Below the pieces are notes generated by a model. The model was not told where the DNA came from, did no database searches, and worked only from the letters and a program-made list of their open reading frames with translations. From Clostridium moniliforme (GTDB taxonomy: Bacteria > Bacillota > Clostridia > Clostridiales > Clostridiaceae), in assembly GCF_017873235.1 (NCBI RefSeq), contig NZ_JAGGJZ010000001.1:434001-498000 (forward strand): DNA of 64,000 nucleotides, in the 5' to 3' direction. Positions 25,913 to 36,069 of the stretch are shown piece by piece. Both the position numbers and the translations under genes were made by a program. Each line of letters begins with the position of its first letter. Positions within the stretch are counted from its first letter, which is position 1.

Positions 25913-25948
25913 AAAAAATACTAGAAAGTTAACTTTCTAGTATTTTTT
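25913..25948 (-). terminator. Terminator of argS
   Basis: Perfect palindrome: AAAAAATACTAGAAAGTT followed directly by its reverse complement. T-run on both strands. It begins 11 bases past the argS stop. Confidence 0.9.
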
Positions 25949-25958
25949 ATAATTATCT

Positions 25959-27653
25959 TTACATTTTTTCTACAACATCTATTCCTAATAATCCTAAACC
26001 ATTTTTAATTACTTGTAGACTTGATTTAACTAGGCTAAGTCTTGCTTTTTTAAGTTCTTCATCTTCTAAATTTAATACTGAATGAGAATTGTAGAACTTA
26101 TTAAATAGTTTAGCAACTTCTACAACATATCTAGTTACAACTGATGGCTCATATTTTTCAGTTGCTAGATGGATATTTTTTCTAAAGCTTTCTATAGCTT
26201 TAACTAATTCAAATTCTTCTTTTGAATTTAATTTACTATAATCTATATTTGTAAGTTCAATATCTTTAGCCTTTTCTAATATACTATTTCCTCTTGCATA
26301 TGAATATTGAACATATGGTCCAGTTTCTCCTTCAAATGAAAGTATTTCTTTCCAATCAAAGATAATATCTTTTTCTCTTGAATTTTTAAGATAAGTAAAT
26401 ACTACTGCACCAATACCTATCTTCTTAGCTACTTCTTCTTTGTTTTCTAAATCTGGATTTTTTTCATTTATAATTTCTAATGTTTTTGCAATTGCTTCAT
26501 GTAATAAGTCATCTAATAATATAACTTTACCTTTTCTTGTTGACATTCCACCATCTGGGAACTTAACTAATCCAAAACCTACATGAACACAATTCTTTGC
26601 CCAGTCTTTTCCTGCAAGTTCTAATACTTTAAAGAATTGTTTAAAGTGTAATGCTTGAGGTGTTCCAACTACATATATTGATTTATCAAAGTCATAAGTC
26701 TTTTTTCTGTAATTTGCAGCTGCTAAGTCTCTTGTTGCATATATAGTAGCTCCATCTCCCTTTAATATAATACAAGGTGGCATATTATATTCATCAAGCA
26801 TAACAACTTGAGCTCCATTACTTTCTGTAAGTAAGTTTTTCTCTCTTAACTCATCAATTATATCTTGCATTTTATCATTATAGAATGCTTCTCCTGCTAA
26901 TGAATCAAATTTAATTCCTAAAAGATCATAAACTCTATTAAATTCTTTTAAACTTAAATCTCTAAATCTCTTCCATAATGCTGTTTCTTCTGGTTCGCCA
27001 TCTTCAAGTCTCTTAAAGTGTAATCTTCCTTCATCTACTAATGATGGATCTTTTTCAGCTTCCTCATGGAATTTAACATATATTCTTAATAATTCTCCTA
27101 TTGGATCCTTTTCTAAAGCTTCTTCATCTACCCATCTATTATAAGCTGCTATAAGCTTACCAAATTGAGTACCCCAGTCTCCTAAGTGATTTATACCAAC
27201 TACATTATATCCTTCTTCTTTAAATAATTTATAAAGAGAATTACCTATAGCTGTTGTACAAAGGTGACCAACGTGGAAAGGCTTTGCTATATTTGGTGAT
27301 GAATACTCAACACATACAGTTTTACCTTCACCAATATTTGATGAACCATATTTATCTCCTTCTTTAAGAACTTCTTCTATAGTATTTTTTGTAAATGTAG
27401 TTTTATCTACAAAGAAATTAACATATGGTCCTAAGTTTGTTATTTTTTCAAATCCATCTTTATTTAATTTTGATGCTAACTCTTCAGCTATCATATTTGG
27501 AGCTTTTCTTAAAACTTTTGCTAATTGAAAGCAAGGAAAAGCATAATCACCCATTTCTGATTTTGGTGGTATTTCTATAAGTTTTTTAATATCTTCTACA
27601 TTTAAATCAACATGTTGCTTTATTAATTCTGCAATAATTTGTTTATAATCCAT
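25959..27653 (-). CDS. argS: Arginyl-tRNA synthetase
   Basis: 564 aa, normal length. The class I catalytic signature HIGH reads HVGH ([15 protein letters not shown]) and the KMSKS loop reads MSTRKGK, as usual for ArgS. The N-terminal tRNA-binding domain (residues ~1-100) and the C-terminal anticodon domain ([20 protein letters not shown]...) are complete. It charges tRNA-Arg in the cytosol. It is controlled by a T-box leader RNA upstream, and GGAGG precedes the ATG. Confidence 0.97.
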   Translation of the reverse strand: MDYKQIIAELIKQHVDLNVEDIKKLIEIPPKSEMGDYAFPCFQLAKVLRKAPNMIAEELASKLNKDGFEKITNLGPYVNFFVDKTTFTKNTIEEVLKEGDKYGSSNIGEGKTVCVEYSSPNIAKPFHVGHLCTTAIGNSLYKLFKEEGYNVVGINHLGDWGTQFGKLIAAYNRWVDEEALEKDPIGELLRIYVKFHEEAEKDPSLVDEGRLHFKRLEDGEPEETALWKRFRDLSLKEFNRVYDLLGIKFDSLAGEAFYNDKMQDIIDELREKNLLTESNGAQVVMLDEYNMPPCIILKGDGATIYATRDLAAANYRKKTYDFDKSIYVVGTPQALHFKQFFKVLELAGKDWAKNCVHVGFGLVKFPDGGMSTRKGKVILLDDLLHEAIAKTLEIINEKNPDLENKEEVAKKIGIGAVVFTYLKNSREKDIIFDWKEILSFEGETGPYVQYSYARGNSILEKAKDIELTNIDYSKLNSKEEFELVKAIESFRKNIHLATEKYEPSVVTRYVVEVAKLFNKFYNSHSVLNLEDEELKKARLSLVKSSLQVIKNGLGLLGIDVVEKM

Positions 27654-27687
27654 TAATTATTCCTCCTTATTTTGCTACGTAAAATAT

Positions 27688-27950
27688 AAAAAACCGCCTC
27701 TTATTAAAAATAAGAGACGGAATACTATTCTATTAGTTTTTCCGCGGTACCACTCTACTTGCATAAAGAAATGCCACTCTTTTTTGATAACGCAAATGAT
27801 TAAAATTTGCGGCGATCCCTACTCATTTCAGGTGCTTCTCCAAGGTTCTCTTCAAATAATCTATCTACAAGGCTTCCAGCAAAATCCCCTGCTCTCTCTA
27901 AGAATCAATTATTCTACTCTCCTTTTCATAGAATTTATATTTTACTTTCT
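27688..27950 (-). promoter_or_regulatory. T-box riboswitch leader of argS
   Basis: Minus strand, 5' to 3': stem I with TTAGAGAGAGC, an ACCTTGGAG element and GAAATGAGTAGG on the descending side; stem CGCAAAT/ATTTGCG; the T-box core TGGTACCGCGG (27752-27742) that binds the tRNA acceptor end; and a terminator CCGTCTCTTATT / AATAAGAGGCGG + TTTTTT (27720-27688). Uncharged tRNA should stabilise the antiterminator and allow argS expression. The apparent specifier codon is AUG (27826-27824), not an arginine codon; see findings. Confidence 0.93.
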
Positions 27951-27957
27951 TTCATAC

Positions 27958-27987
27958 ATTATACATAGTTTTTCGTATGAATGTCAA
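27958..27987 (-). promoter_or_regulatory. Promoter of the argS T-box transcript
   Basis: Minus strand TTGACA (27987-27982), 18-base spacer, TATAAT (27963-27958). Confidence 0.85.
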
Positions 27988-28086
27988 CAAATAGTTAAAT
28001 ATTATTATTTTTAACATAAGCTTTAAAAATGTTGTATAATAATAACAATACATATATAAATTTAATTATTATTTAAGGAGTTTGTT

Positions 28087-29598
28087 ATGAAAAGAATTGG
28101 TGTTATTGAAATAGGTGCTAACTCAGTTACTCTAACCTTAAATGAAGTAGAGGAAGACGGTTATTTTAAGACAATTGATGAATTAAATACATCCATAAGA
28201 CTTTGTCAAGATCTAGTAGATGGAACTGAAATATCAAATGAAAAACTAAATATAGCCCTATCAACTTTAAGGGTATTTAAATCAATGTGTCAAGTATCTG
28301 GTGCTAAAAAAATTATAGCTATTGCAACAGAAACTTTTAGAAGTGCCTCAAATAGTCAAAAACTTTTAAATTTAATAAAAGAAGAATTAGATATAGATAT
28401 TCATATATTAACTATAGATAAAGAAATATATTATAATTTTTTAGGAATAACAAATACATTATATTTTGATAATTCCTTAATGTTAGATATAGAAGGTACT
28501 GTAACTAATTTAGCTTGGATTAAAGACGGAGAAATAAAAAAATTTCATTCCCTTCCTGTTGGAACATTAAACTTAACTTCTGAATTTAATTTGCAAGACA
28601 GAATAGTAAGAGAAGATATTGAAAAGGCTACAAATAAAATAAATGATTCTATATCAGAATGTGATTGGCTTTTAAATGGAGACTTCGATTCAATTATAGG
28701 TGTAGGTGGAACTATAAAAGCCCTTGGAAAAATTGATAGAATTAAAAAACGTTATCCATTTGATATAGAACATAACTATACACTAAATGATATGGATGTT
28801 CATGAAATATATAACTTATTAAAATGTAAAAGCTTAAAACAACGTCATCAAATTAGGGGACTTCCTTATGAACGTGCAGACATAATTGTTGCCGGTCTTT
28901 GTATATTTCAAAATATACTTAAAGCAACAAATATAAGAAATATAATTACATCATCAAGAGGTTTAAGAGATGGAATTATGTATGAATATATTAAAGAAAA
29001 CTATAATTATGAAAAAGATATGTTGATTTTTAGTATTAAGGGAATAATGAATAAACTTAATATTAATAAAGGACATGCTAAACATGTTTATGAAATTTCA
29101 AAAACTCTTTTTGAAGATTTAAAACCCCTTCATAAGTTAAATGATTCCTATAAAAGAATTATAAGAACATCATCACTACTTCATGATTGTGGTATAAGTA
29201 TAGATTATTATAATCATCACAAACATAGCTTTTATATAATATTAAATTCATGTATAAATGGATTAACCCATAAAGAGCTAATATTAAGTGCAGCTGTAGC
29301 TGCTTGTCATAGAAATAATAGGTATCATATACCCCTTCCTCAATATAGTTCAATATTAAATAGAATTGATGTTAAATCAATAGAATATCTTGGAACTATT
29401 TTAAAAATTGCTGAAGGACTTGATAGAAGCTTAGAAGGTGCAGTTAAAGAAATAAAAACTGTTATAGGTGATGATTCTGTTAGAATATATCTTAAATCTC
29501 CATTAAACTTAGAACTTGAAATACGCCAAGCTATGAGAAGTGCTTGCTCCTTTAAAGAAACATTTAATAGAGATTTAATTATAGAAAAAATAGATTAA
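28087..29598 (+). CDS. Ppx/GppA-type phosphatase with C-terminal HD domain, degenerate phosphate motif
   Basis: 503 aa. The N-terminal actin-like Ppx/GppA domain (GVIEIGANSVTLTL, then IAIATETFRSASN) and the ATPase-like GVGGTIKAL are recognisable, and the C-terminal HD domain has LLHDCGISIDYYNHHKHSFYI. The central DIGGGS motif, which binds the phosphate chain, reads DIEGTVTNL. It is related to exopolyphosphatase and guanosine pentaphosphate phosphatase; whether it still cleaves polyphosphate or pppGpp is open. AAGGAG precedes the ATG. Confidence 0.8.
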   Translation: MKRIGVIEIGANSVTLTLNEVEEDGYFKTIDELNTSIRLCQDLVDGTEISNEKLNIALSTLRVFKSMCQVSGAKKIIAIATETFRSASNSQKLLNLIKEELDIDIHILTIDKEIYYNFLGITNTLYFDNSLMLDIEGTVTNLAWIKDGEIKKFHSLPVGTLNLTSEFNLQDRIVREDIEKATNKINDSISECDWLLNGDFDSIIGVGGTIKALGKIDRIKKRYPFDIEHNYTLNDMDVHEIYNLLKCKSLKQRHQIRGLPYERADIIVAGLCIFQNILKATNIRNIITSSRGLRDGIMYEYIKENYNYEKDMLIFSIKGIMNKLNINKGHAKHVYEISKTLFEDLKPLHKLNDSYKRIIRTSSLLHDCGISIDYYNHHKHSFYIILNSCINGLTHKELILSAAVAACHRNNRYHIPLPQYSSILNRIDVKSIEYLGTILKIAEGLDRSLEGAVKEIKTVIGDDSVRIYLKSPLNLELEIRQAMRSACSFKETFNRDLIIEKID

Positions 29599-29604
29599 TA
29601 TATT

Positions 29605-29641
29605 AGAGCAGTTAGTTTTTTATAAACTAACTGCTCTTTTT
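29605..29641 (+). terminator. Terminator of the Ppx/GppA gene
   Basis: AGAGCAGTTAGTTT (29605-29618) pairs with 29624-29637, then a T-run. Confidence 0.9.
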
Positions 29642-30286
29642 TTAAAATATCATTCCAAAAAATATTCCTACAATTTTAAAGAAAAATCTAAAAATTAAAT
29701 CTGATGGTATTTGGATAATCCATCCCCCAAACACTATTATAAAAATAAAAATTAAAAATTGATATTGATAAATTGAATCAGAAATCTTATAAAAATGTTT
29801 AGGACTTAAATCTCTAAGTACACTAAAACCATCTAATCCTGGAAGTGGTAATAAATTAAATACAAATAAATTTATATTTAATATTATTATAAAATAAGCT
29901 ATTCTCAAAAGTACTGAAAACAACGCTCCATTTAATATTTCATATCCACCTAATAAATATATAGCAACATATAATATCATACCTACAAAAGCAACAATTA
30001 AATTAGCTATTGGTCCTGCAATACTTACCTTTAAATCATCTTTATAATAATTTTTAAAAGCTCTAGGATTTACCTGCACTGGCTTTGCCCATCCTATTCC
30101 ACAAAATAATATTAATAAAGTTCCAATTGGATCTAAATGATTTATAGGATTTAAATTTAATCTACCTTGAAATCTTGGAGTTTTATCTCCTAACTTGTCT
30201 GCCATTTTAGCATGAGCAAATTCATGAAAAGTAAATCCAATTAATATAGCAGGGAGCATAAGTAATTTCCCAAGTAAAAAATTCAT
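29642..30286 (-). CDS. Site-2-protease-family membrane metallopeptidase (M50)
   Basis: 214 aa, five or so membrane helices. The zinc-binding motif HEFAH lies in the first helix (GFTFHEFAHAKMADKLGD) and the third ligand motif is NLLPLPGLDGF. It cleaves substrates within the membrane; this short rhomboid-like subfamily lacks a PDZ domain and its target is unknown. It sits close to the LCP gene (30374) on the same strand but with a terminator between. Confidence 0.88.
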   Translation of the reverse strand: MNFLLGKLLMLPAILIGFTFHEFAHAKMADKLGDKTPRFQGRLNLNPINHLDPIGTLLILFCGIGWAKPVQVNPRAFKNYYKDDLKVSIAGPIANLIVAFVGMILYVAIYLLGGYEILNGALFSVLLRIAYFIIILNINLFVFNLLPLPGLDGFSVLRDLSPKHFYKISDSIYQYQFLIFIFIIVFGGWIIQIPSDLIFRFFFKIVGIFFGMIF

Positions 30287-30327
30287 CTACAAATTCTCCT
30301 TTTATTTATTTTAAAGTATTATAACAT

Positions 30328-30359
30328 AAAACACAGCTTGAAAAAACAAACTGTGTTTT
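30328..30359 (-). terminator. Terminator of the LCP gene
   Basis: AAAACACAG / CTGTGTTTT stem with a loop of mainly A residues, between the LCP and M50 genes. Confidence 0.75.
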
Positions 30360-30373
30360 ATTATATTAATTAA

Positions 30374-31771
30374 TTATTTATCTTTGTTATTTTCTGAACT
30401 TGGCTTATTTGTATTTTCTTTATCTTGTGAATTTGATCCATTTTGATGTGATTCATTTTGATTACCTGTACTTGGTTTATTGTTTTGTGAGTTTGACTCT
30501 CCTTTATGTGAATCAGACTCTCCTTTATTTCCTTTGTCTGTTGTAGTAGTATTTCCACTACCTGAAGCTGGTTTCTTATTATTTGTAGGTCTTTTATTTG
30601 TAGTTGTACCACTACCATTATTTATATTATTATTTAAACCAGTATTATTCTTCTTTCTAACTGGTGGAACATAACCTTCATCATCCTTAGTTGCCTTTAA
30701 TGGACCATTTTCTTTAATATGCTCTTCATTTTGGTTCATATATGTTGCAAGTTTATCCTTCCACTTAGAAATACTATAACTCTTTGATGTAGGTTTTATA
30801 TCATCAAATATGAAATCATGCATCATCTTAGCATTCTGCTCTTTATCTACAATAAGAACCCATCCTTTAGCTTTATAAAGTCCTCCCCAAGAAATATCTT
30901 CACTTACTGGAATTCTTAATTGTTCAAATTTTAAACTTGGGAATTTAGAAACAGTATAAGCATAATTTAAAATCATTGCTGGTTCTATATTAGTTTTTAC
31001 ATATGGTAATAAGTCTGACATAACAGATGGATATTTAAGAACACTTAAATCCTTAAATTTTTGTGTAACTAAATCTATAACTCTTCTTTGTCTTTCAGTT
31101 CTTTCATAATCTCCATCTCCAACTTTTCTAATTCTTGCATAAGCTAAAGCTTGTTGACCATCTAAATGTTGCATTCCTGGCTTAGTTATCTTTGGAGATT
31201 TATTTTTTTCATATTCTCCAATAAACTTATTTAATTCTTTTATTTCATAATCATGGACATCTACATCAATACCACCAACTTGATTTATTATTGACTGAAA
31301 TCCTTTAAAATTAACCATTACATATTTATTTAAAGTTAAATCAAAATTATCTTTAATAGTTTGCATTAATAGATCTGGTCCACCAAATGCAAGAGCTGCA
31401 TTAATCTTTTGCTCTCCATGACCTGGTATTTTAACTAAAGTATCTCTCATTATAGAAGTTAATTTTAACTTTTTATGATTACTATCTATTGTTGCAATAA
31501 TTATAGCATCTGCTCTAGCTGCCTCATCAACCTTACGTGCATCTGTACCTATTAATAATATATTTGTAATACCTGATTGTTCTTTATAATCTACATTCTG
31601 TATCTTAGAACTATCATCATAAACTTTTCCTCTTATATACATATAAGCTCCTCCAGCTCCTATTATAATAAGAAGAAGTAAAGATAGCACAGAAATTAAA
31701 ACTTTTTTCTTTTTGGACATTTTTCTTTTTTTAGTTTCTCTTCCCTGTGTATTATTTCCCTTATCTTGCAT
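30374..31771 (-). CDS. LytR-CpsA-Psr (LCP) family cell wall polymer ligase
   Basis: 465 aa. A short basic cytosolic tail, one membrane helix (residues ~25-47) and the extracellular LCP domain (NILLIGTDARK, ARADAIIIATID, SIMRDTLVKIPGHG, GGIDVDV, ALAYARIRKVGDGDYERTERQR). LCP proteins attach teichoic acid or polysaccharide to peptidoglycan. The last ~110 residues are a low-complexity Asn/Ser/Thr/Lys/Gly tail, likely a flexible wall-spanning segment. Confidence 0.92.
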   Translation of the reverse strand: MQDKGNNTQGRETKKRKMSKKKKVLISVLSLLLLIIIGAGGAYMYIRGKVYDDSSKIQNVDYKEQSGITNILLIGTDARKVDEAARADAIIIATIDSNHKKLKLTSIMRDTLVKIPGHGEQKINAALAFGGPDLLMQTIKDNFDLTLNKYVMVNFKGFQSIINQVGGIDVDVHDYEIKELNKFIGEYEKNKSPKITKPGMQHLDGQQALAYARIRKVGDGDYERTERQRRVIDLVTQKFKDLSVLKYPSVMSDLLPYVKTNIEPAMILNYAYTVSKFPSLKFEQLRIPVSEDISWGGLYKAKGWVLIVDKEQNAKMMHDFIFDDIKPTSKSYSISKWKDKLATYMNQNEEHIKENGPLKATKDDEGYVPPVRKKNNTGLNNNINNGSGTTTNKRPTNNKKPASGSGNTTTTDKGNKGESDSHKGESNSQNNKPSTGNQNESHQNGSNSQDKENTNKPSSENNKDK

Positions 31772-32030
31772 TTTTTACCTCCCTAATGTTATTAAGAAAA
31801 TAATTCTAAATAACACCCTCTTCCAAAATAAATTAACGTGAATTTTAGTATAACAATTTTATTATAATAAATAATTTCAATTTACACCAGCATATTTAGA
31901 CTTAATTTTCTTACATTTTAATTAAAATTTATTAATATTATTAAATAAAAGTCTTTATAATCTGCTGTTTTTTATCTTTTTATGTATATGATATAATTAT
32001 AAAAAAAATATTATTTTTGGGAGGGAAACC

Positions 32031-32993
32031 GTGAAAAATAAAATATTAACACTACTAGAAAATAGTAATAATTATATTTCTGGAGAAAAGATAAGTAATT
32101 ATTTAGGGGTTTCTAGAAACTCTATTTGGAAGCATATAAATAAATTAAAAGAAGAAGGTTATATTATTGATGCAATTAAAAATAAAGGATATAAGTTAAT
32201 AAAAAGTCCTGACATTATAGATTTCTCTTCTGTAAATAAATTTTTAAGTACAAAAACTTTAGGTAGAAAATTTTATTACTTTAAAGAAATTAATTCAACA
32301 AATACAGTGGCTAAAGATTTAGCTAAAAAAGAAACTTCTCACGGTACAATTATAACAGCAGAAATTCAAACTAATGGTACTGGAAGATTTAAACGTAATT
32401 GGCACTCACCTAAAGGTGGAATATGGGCATCTTTAATACTAAAACCAAACCTTTCACCTAATTATGCAAACAAAATTACATTAATTGCAGCAGCTTCAGT
32501 ATTTAAAACATTAAAGTATTTAAATATTGAAAGTAAAATAAAATGGCCAAATGACATTTACGTTAATAACAAAAAACTTTGTGGAATATTAACACTTATG
32601 AATTGTGATATGGACACTATAAATTACATTATAGTTGGAATTGGAATGAACATAAATATTACTAAAGATGAATTTACAGGTGATTTAAGTAACGCAACTT
32701 CATTATTAATAGAAAAAGGTAAAAAATATAATAGAGGAGAAATATTAGCCTTATTTTTAAATAACTTTGAAAATTTTTATGATGATTTTCTAGAAAATAA
32801 TAATTTATTAGAAGTGATAGATATATGTAGAAATAATGCTCTATTTAAAAATACAAAAGCTAAATTAATTACTCCAAGAGAAGAAAAAGATGTAATATGC
32901 CTTGGAATAGATAATGAAGGTGAACTTATAATTAAAGAAACAAATGGACAAATAAAAAAAGTTTTAAGCGGAGAATTAACATTTAAAATTTAA
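32031..32993 (+). CDS. birA: Bifunctional biotin operon repressor / biotin-protein ligase
   Basis: 320 aa, long form. Residues ~1-60 are the winged helix (NNYISGEKISNYLGVSRNSIWKHINKL), followed by the ligase domain with the biotin/ATP-binding loop GTGRFKRNWHSP, GGIWASLIL and KWPNDIYV, and the small C-terminal beta-barrel. It attaches biotin to carboxylases and represses biotin genes when loaded. The start is GTG after GGGAGGG. It stands alone. Confidence 0.95.
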   Translation: MKNKILTLLENSNNYISGEKISNYLGVSRNSIWKHINKLKEEGYIIDAIKNKGYKLIKSPDIIDFSSVNKFLSTKTLGRKFYYFKEINSTNTVAKDLAKKETSHGTIITAEIQTNGTGRFKRNWHSPKGGIWASLILKPNLSPNYANKITLIAAASVFKTLKYLNIESKIKWPNDIYVNNKKLCGILTLMNCDMDTINYIIVGIGMNINITKDEFTGDLSNATSLLIEKGKKYNRGEILALFLNNFENFYDDFLENNNLLEVIDICRNNALFKNTKAKLITPREEKDVICLGIDNEGELIIKETNGQIKKVLSGELTFKI

Positions 32994-33071
32994 CATATAA
33001 ATAAGATAAACATTAATTATATAATTTTAAACATATATATTAAAATAATTACTTCTAAAAATATATAACTT

Positions 33072-33109
33072 AAAATACCCAATAGCCTATAAGCTACTGG
33101 GTATTTTTT
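33072..33109. terminator. Terminator between birA and asnA
   Basis: AAAATACCCAATAGC and GCTACTGGGTATTTTTT form a stem with one mismatch. T-run on the plus side and A-run on the left serve both convergent genes. Confidence 0.75.
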
Positions 33110-34121
33110 ATAATAATTCTATTCCATATTGTTCACAAATTCTTTCATTCTTTTCATCCCAAACAGATGCTTGAACTTCTCCAACATGAGCTTTTCTTAA
33201 GAAATACATACATATTCTTGATTGTCCAATTCCTCCTCCAACTGTATACGGAAGTTTTCCATTTAATAATTCACTATGGAATTTTAGTTCTTTTCTTTCT
33301 GTGCAATTAGCTTCTTCTAATTGTTTTGCTAAAGATTCTTCATCTACTCTTATTCCCATTGATGATAATTCTATTGCGCTATCTAAAAGTGAATTCCAAA
33401 ATAAAATGTCTCCATTTAATTCCCAATCATCATAATCTGGTGCTCTTCCATCATGTTTTTCTCCAGAATCTAAAGTTTTTCCTATTTGCATTATAAAGAC
33501 TGCCCCTTTATCTTTACATATTGCATTTTCTCTTTCCTTTGGAGTTAAATCCTTATACATGTCTTCAAGTTCTTGAGATGTTATAAAGAATATTTCATCT
33601 GGCAATTCTTCATCTATGTTTATTAGATTTTCTTTAACATATTTTTCTGTATCCTTAAATACACTATATATTTTTGAAACAATGTTTTTTAAGAATTCTA
33701 AGTTTCTATCTTCTTTATTTATTATAAGCTCCCAATCCCATTGGTCAACATAAATAGAATGTAAATTATCAAGTTCTTCATCTCTTCTAATTGCATTCAT
33801 ATCTGCATATAAGCCTTTTCCTACTGGGAATTTATATCTATGTAAACTCATCCTTTTCCATTTTGCAAGAGAATGAACAATTTCTACATCTTCGTTAGAT
33901 GCTAAAACATCAAATTTAACTGGTCTTTCAACACCATTTAAATTATCATTTAATCCTGATTTAGAATCTACAAAAAGTGGTGCTGATACTCTTACTAAAT
34001 TTAATTTTTTAGCTAAATTCTTTTCAAAATAATCCTTTATAGCTTTAATATAAATTTCTGTTTCAATTAATGTTGATTTACTTTTATATCCTTCTGGTAT
34101 AATAATTCCGTCTAATTTCAT
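33108..34121 (-). CDS. asnA: Aspartate-ammonia ligase
   Basis: 337 aa, the usual AsnA length. Family landmarks: [17 protein letters not shown] at the N-terminus, [39 protein letters not shown], and the C-terminal [23 protein letters not shown]. It is a class II aaRS-like enzyme that makes asparagine from aspartate, ammonia and ATP in the cytosol. GGAGGG precedes the ATG. It is monocistronic. Confidence 0.96.
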   Translation of the reverse strand: MKLDGIIIPEGYKSKSTLIETEIYIKAIKDYFEKNLAKKLNLVRVSAPLFVDSKSGLNDNLNGVERPVKFDVLASNEDVEIVHSLAKWKRMSLHRYKFPVGKGLYADMNAIRRDEELDNLHSIYVDQWDWELIINKEDRNLEFLKNIVSKIYSVFKDTEKYVKENLINIDEELPDEIFFITSQELEDMYKDLTPKERENAICKDKGAVFIMQIGKTLDSGEKHDGRAPDYDDWELNGDILFWNSLLDSAIELSSMGIRVDEESLAKQLEEANCTERKELKFHSELLNGKLPYTVGGGIGQSRICMYFLRKAHVGEVQASVWDEKNERICEQYGIELL

Positions 34122-34174
34122 AAATAGCCCTCCTTAATTTTAATTATTATTATATACAAAAAAATATAAAAAAT

Positions 34175-34206
34175 AAAGTATTCTTTAAAATAAAGAATAC
34201 TTTTAT
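34175..34206 (-). terminator. Terminator of ldh
   Basis: AAAGTATTCTTTA / TAAAGAATACTTT (34175-34187 with 34191-34203). Abuts the ldh stop. Confidence 0.8.
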
Positions 34207-34215
34207 TATCACTTT

Positions 34216-35166
34216 TTAAATATGACATTGATTTAGATGTAATTTTAATATTTCAGCAGATTTTTTTAATCTAGCTTCTTCATCCTCTGATAATGGTATT
34301 TCTATTACCTCTTTCGCACCTGATCTATTAACTATAGTAGGTATTGCTAAGTACATATCATTTATTCCATATTGACCTTCAAATAATGAGCCTACAGTTA
34401 AAATACTATTCTCATCTCTAAATATAGCTTCTACAATTCTATTAACTGCAAGAGCTACTGCAAAATATGTTGCTTTTTTTCTATTAATTATTTCATATGC
34501 AGCATTTTTTACATCTTCTTCGATTACCTTCTTTATTTCTTCATCCCAAGCAAGATCTGTTTGATCTGCATAAAGATCAAAACTTTCTCCACCTATTCTT
34601 CCATTACTCCAAGTAACAACTTCGCTGTCTCCATGTTCTCCAATAACATATGAATGAATATTATTATTGTTTACATTAAAATACTTTCCAAGTATATATT
34701 TTAGTCTTGAAGTGTCTAAAACTGTACCTGAGCCAATAACTTTTTCCTTTGGAAATCCAGATAGCTTATATGTTATATAAGTTAATACATCAACTGGATT
34801 TGAAACTACTAATAATATTGAATTTGGACTTAATTTTGCTATTTCTGGAATAAAACCTTTAAAGATTTCATAATTTTTACCTATTACATCTAATCTAGTT
34901 TCTCCTTCTTTAGGTCCAACTCCTGCTGTAATTATTACTATATCTGAATTTTTAGTTTCTTCTAATGATCCTGCATATATATTCACAGGTTTTACAAAGG
35001 ATGTTCCATGAACTAAGTCCATAACCTCTCCCATTGCCTTATCCATATTAATATCATATACACAAATTTCTGTGGCTATTCCACTATTCATTAAAGCATA
35101 AGCTGTTGTTGCTCCTACGAATCCTGCTCCAATTATTGATACTTTTCTTTTTCCTTCAATTAACAT
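34216..35166 (-). CDS. ldh: L-lactate dehydrogenase
   Basis: 316 aa. The NAD-binding motif [13 protein letters not shown], catalytic IGEHGDSEV (His) and substrate Arg in [10 protein letters not shown] and ETRLD (mobile loop) are all present. It reduces pyruvate to lactate with NADH in fermentation. GGGGAGG precedes the ATG, and a sigma-A-type promoter lies upstream. No Rex-type operator (TTGTTAAnnnnTTAACAA) is visible at the promoter. Confidence 0.96.
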   Translation of the reverse strand: MLIEGKRKVSIIGAGFVGATTAYALMNSGIATEICVYDINMDKAMGEVMDLVHGTSFVKPVNIYAGSLEETKNSDIVIITAGVGPKEGETRLDVIGKNYEIFKGFIPEIAKLSPNSILLVVSNPVDVLTYITYKLSGFPKEKVIGSGTVLDTSRLKYILGKYFNVNNNNIHSYVIGEHGDSEVVTWSNGRIGGESFDLYADQTDLAWDEEIKKVIEEDVKNAAYEIINRKKATYFAVALAVNRIVEAIFRDENSILTVGSLFEGQYGINDMYLAIPTIVNRSGAKEVIEIPLSEDEEARLKKSAEILKLHLNQCHI

Positions 35167-35234
35167 ATACGATGCCTCCCCACTTAAATATTCAATTTAA
35201 GTTTGCCCATTTTTTTTAATTTTATTATGGAATA

Positions 35235-35263
35235 ATTATACTATAATCGATAATTGATTTCAA
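35235..35263 (-). promoter_or_regulatory. Promoter of ldh
   Basis: Minus strand TTGAAA (35263-35258), 17-base spacer, TATAAT (35240-35235). Confidence 0.7.
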
Positions 35264-35362
35264 TTAATTCTTAGTTAAATAATCTGATATTTTGTTATTT
35301 TATTATGAATAAATATGGTATATAATTATTAGTATACTTAACTAACCTAGGAGGATATCTTA

Positions 35363-35974
35363 ATGAAATTATTATTTTTTGATACAGAAACAACAAGCAT
35401 AAGACCCGGTCATATATGCCAGTTAAGTTATATAACAGTTGATACATCAACAAAACCTCAAACTACTATAGGTAAGAATTTCTTTTTTACTGTTGATGAA
35501 ATGGATCCAAATGCTGAAGCAGTTCATGGATTTTCATTAGAAAAATTGTATGAATTATCAAATGGAATGTATTTTGAAGATTCTGTTTCTGAATTTGTTG
35601 ATGACTTTTTAGATGCAGATTTTGTAATAGGACATAATGTTAACTTTGATGTTAAGTTTATGCATAGTGAGCTTTTAGGTTTAGGTGCTAATTATGAACC
35701 TAAGAGAACTTTCTGCACTATGGATTATTATAGAGACATATGCAAAATACTAAAGCCAAATGGCACTTATAAAAATCCTAAGCTTGAGGAAGTTGTAAAC
35801 TACTTAAATATTACAAAGGAACAAATAGAATCTAAAGCTAAAGATTTATTTGGAGGTACTGGTAACTATCATGATGCTAGATTTGATACTGCTGCAACTT
35901 ATTTAGTAGTTATTGAAGGATTAAAAAGAAAAATAATTCCTCATGGATATTTTTCAAATATTGTAAAAGGATAA
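35363..35974 (+). CDS. DnaQ-family 3'-5' exonuclease
   Basis: 203 aa. The exonuclease motifs are FFDTETTS (ExoI, DxE, residue ~6), IGHNVNFDVKFM (ExoII) and YHDARFDTAATYLV (ExoIII, with His). It is a stand-alone DEDDh exonuclease acting on DNA or RNA ends, possibly a proofreading or RNA-maturation enzyme; the target is unknown. AGGAGG precedes the ATG. Own terminator follows. Confidence 0.9.
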   Translation: MKLLFFDTETTSIRPGHICQLSYITVDTSTKPQTTIGKNFFFTVDEMDPNAEAVHGFSLEKLYELSNGMYFEDSVSEFVDDFLDADFVIGHNVNFDVKFMHSELLGLGANYEPKRTFCTMDYYRDICKILKPNGTYKNPKLEEVVNYLNITKEQIESKAKDLFGGTGNYHDARFDTAATYLVVIEGLKRKIIPHGYFSNIVKG

Positions 35975-36007
35975 TTTATATTTTTACAATATATTAGTAT
36001 CAAACTG

Positions 36008-36056
36008 AAAAGAGGCTGCTAAAAAAATACAATATATTTTTTTAGCAGCCTCTTTT
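36008..36056. terminator. Bidirectional terminator between the exonuclease and pflA
   Basis: A 20-bp perfect stem (36008-36027 with 36037-36056) with core AGAGGCTGCT and A/T tails on both sides. Confidence 0.93.
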
Positions 36057-36069
36057 TTATAAGTAATTT

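Noticed and set aside
27784-28014. Plus-strand frame of 76 codons opposite the argS leader
   Set aside because: It lies fully over the T-box RNA and promoter, has no ribosome binding site and an unlikely composition.
30370-30618. Second frame through the low-complexity tail of the LCP gene
   Set aside because: Repetitive sequence keeps several frames open; the LCP frame has the domain and ribosome binding site.
35167-35362. Rex operator upstream of ldh
   Set aside because: I found no TTGTTAAnnnnTTAACAA-like sequence; only an ACTTAAA/TTTAAGT repeat of uncertain meaning in the 5' untranslated region.
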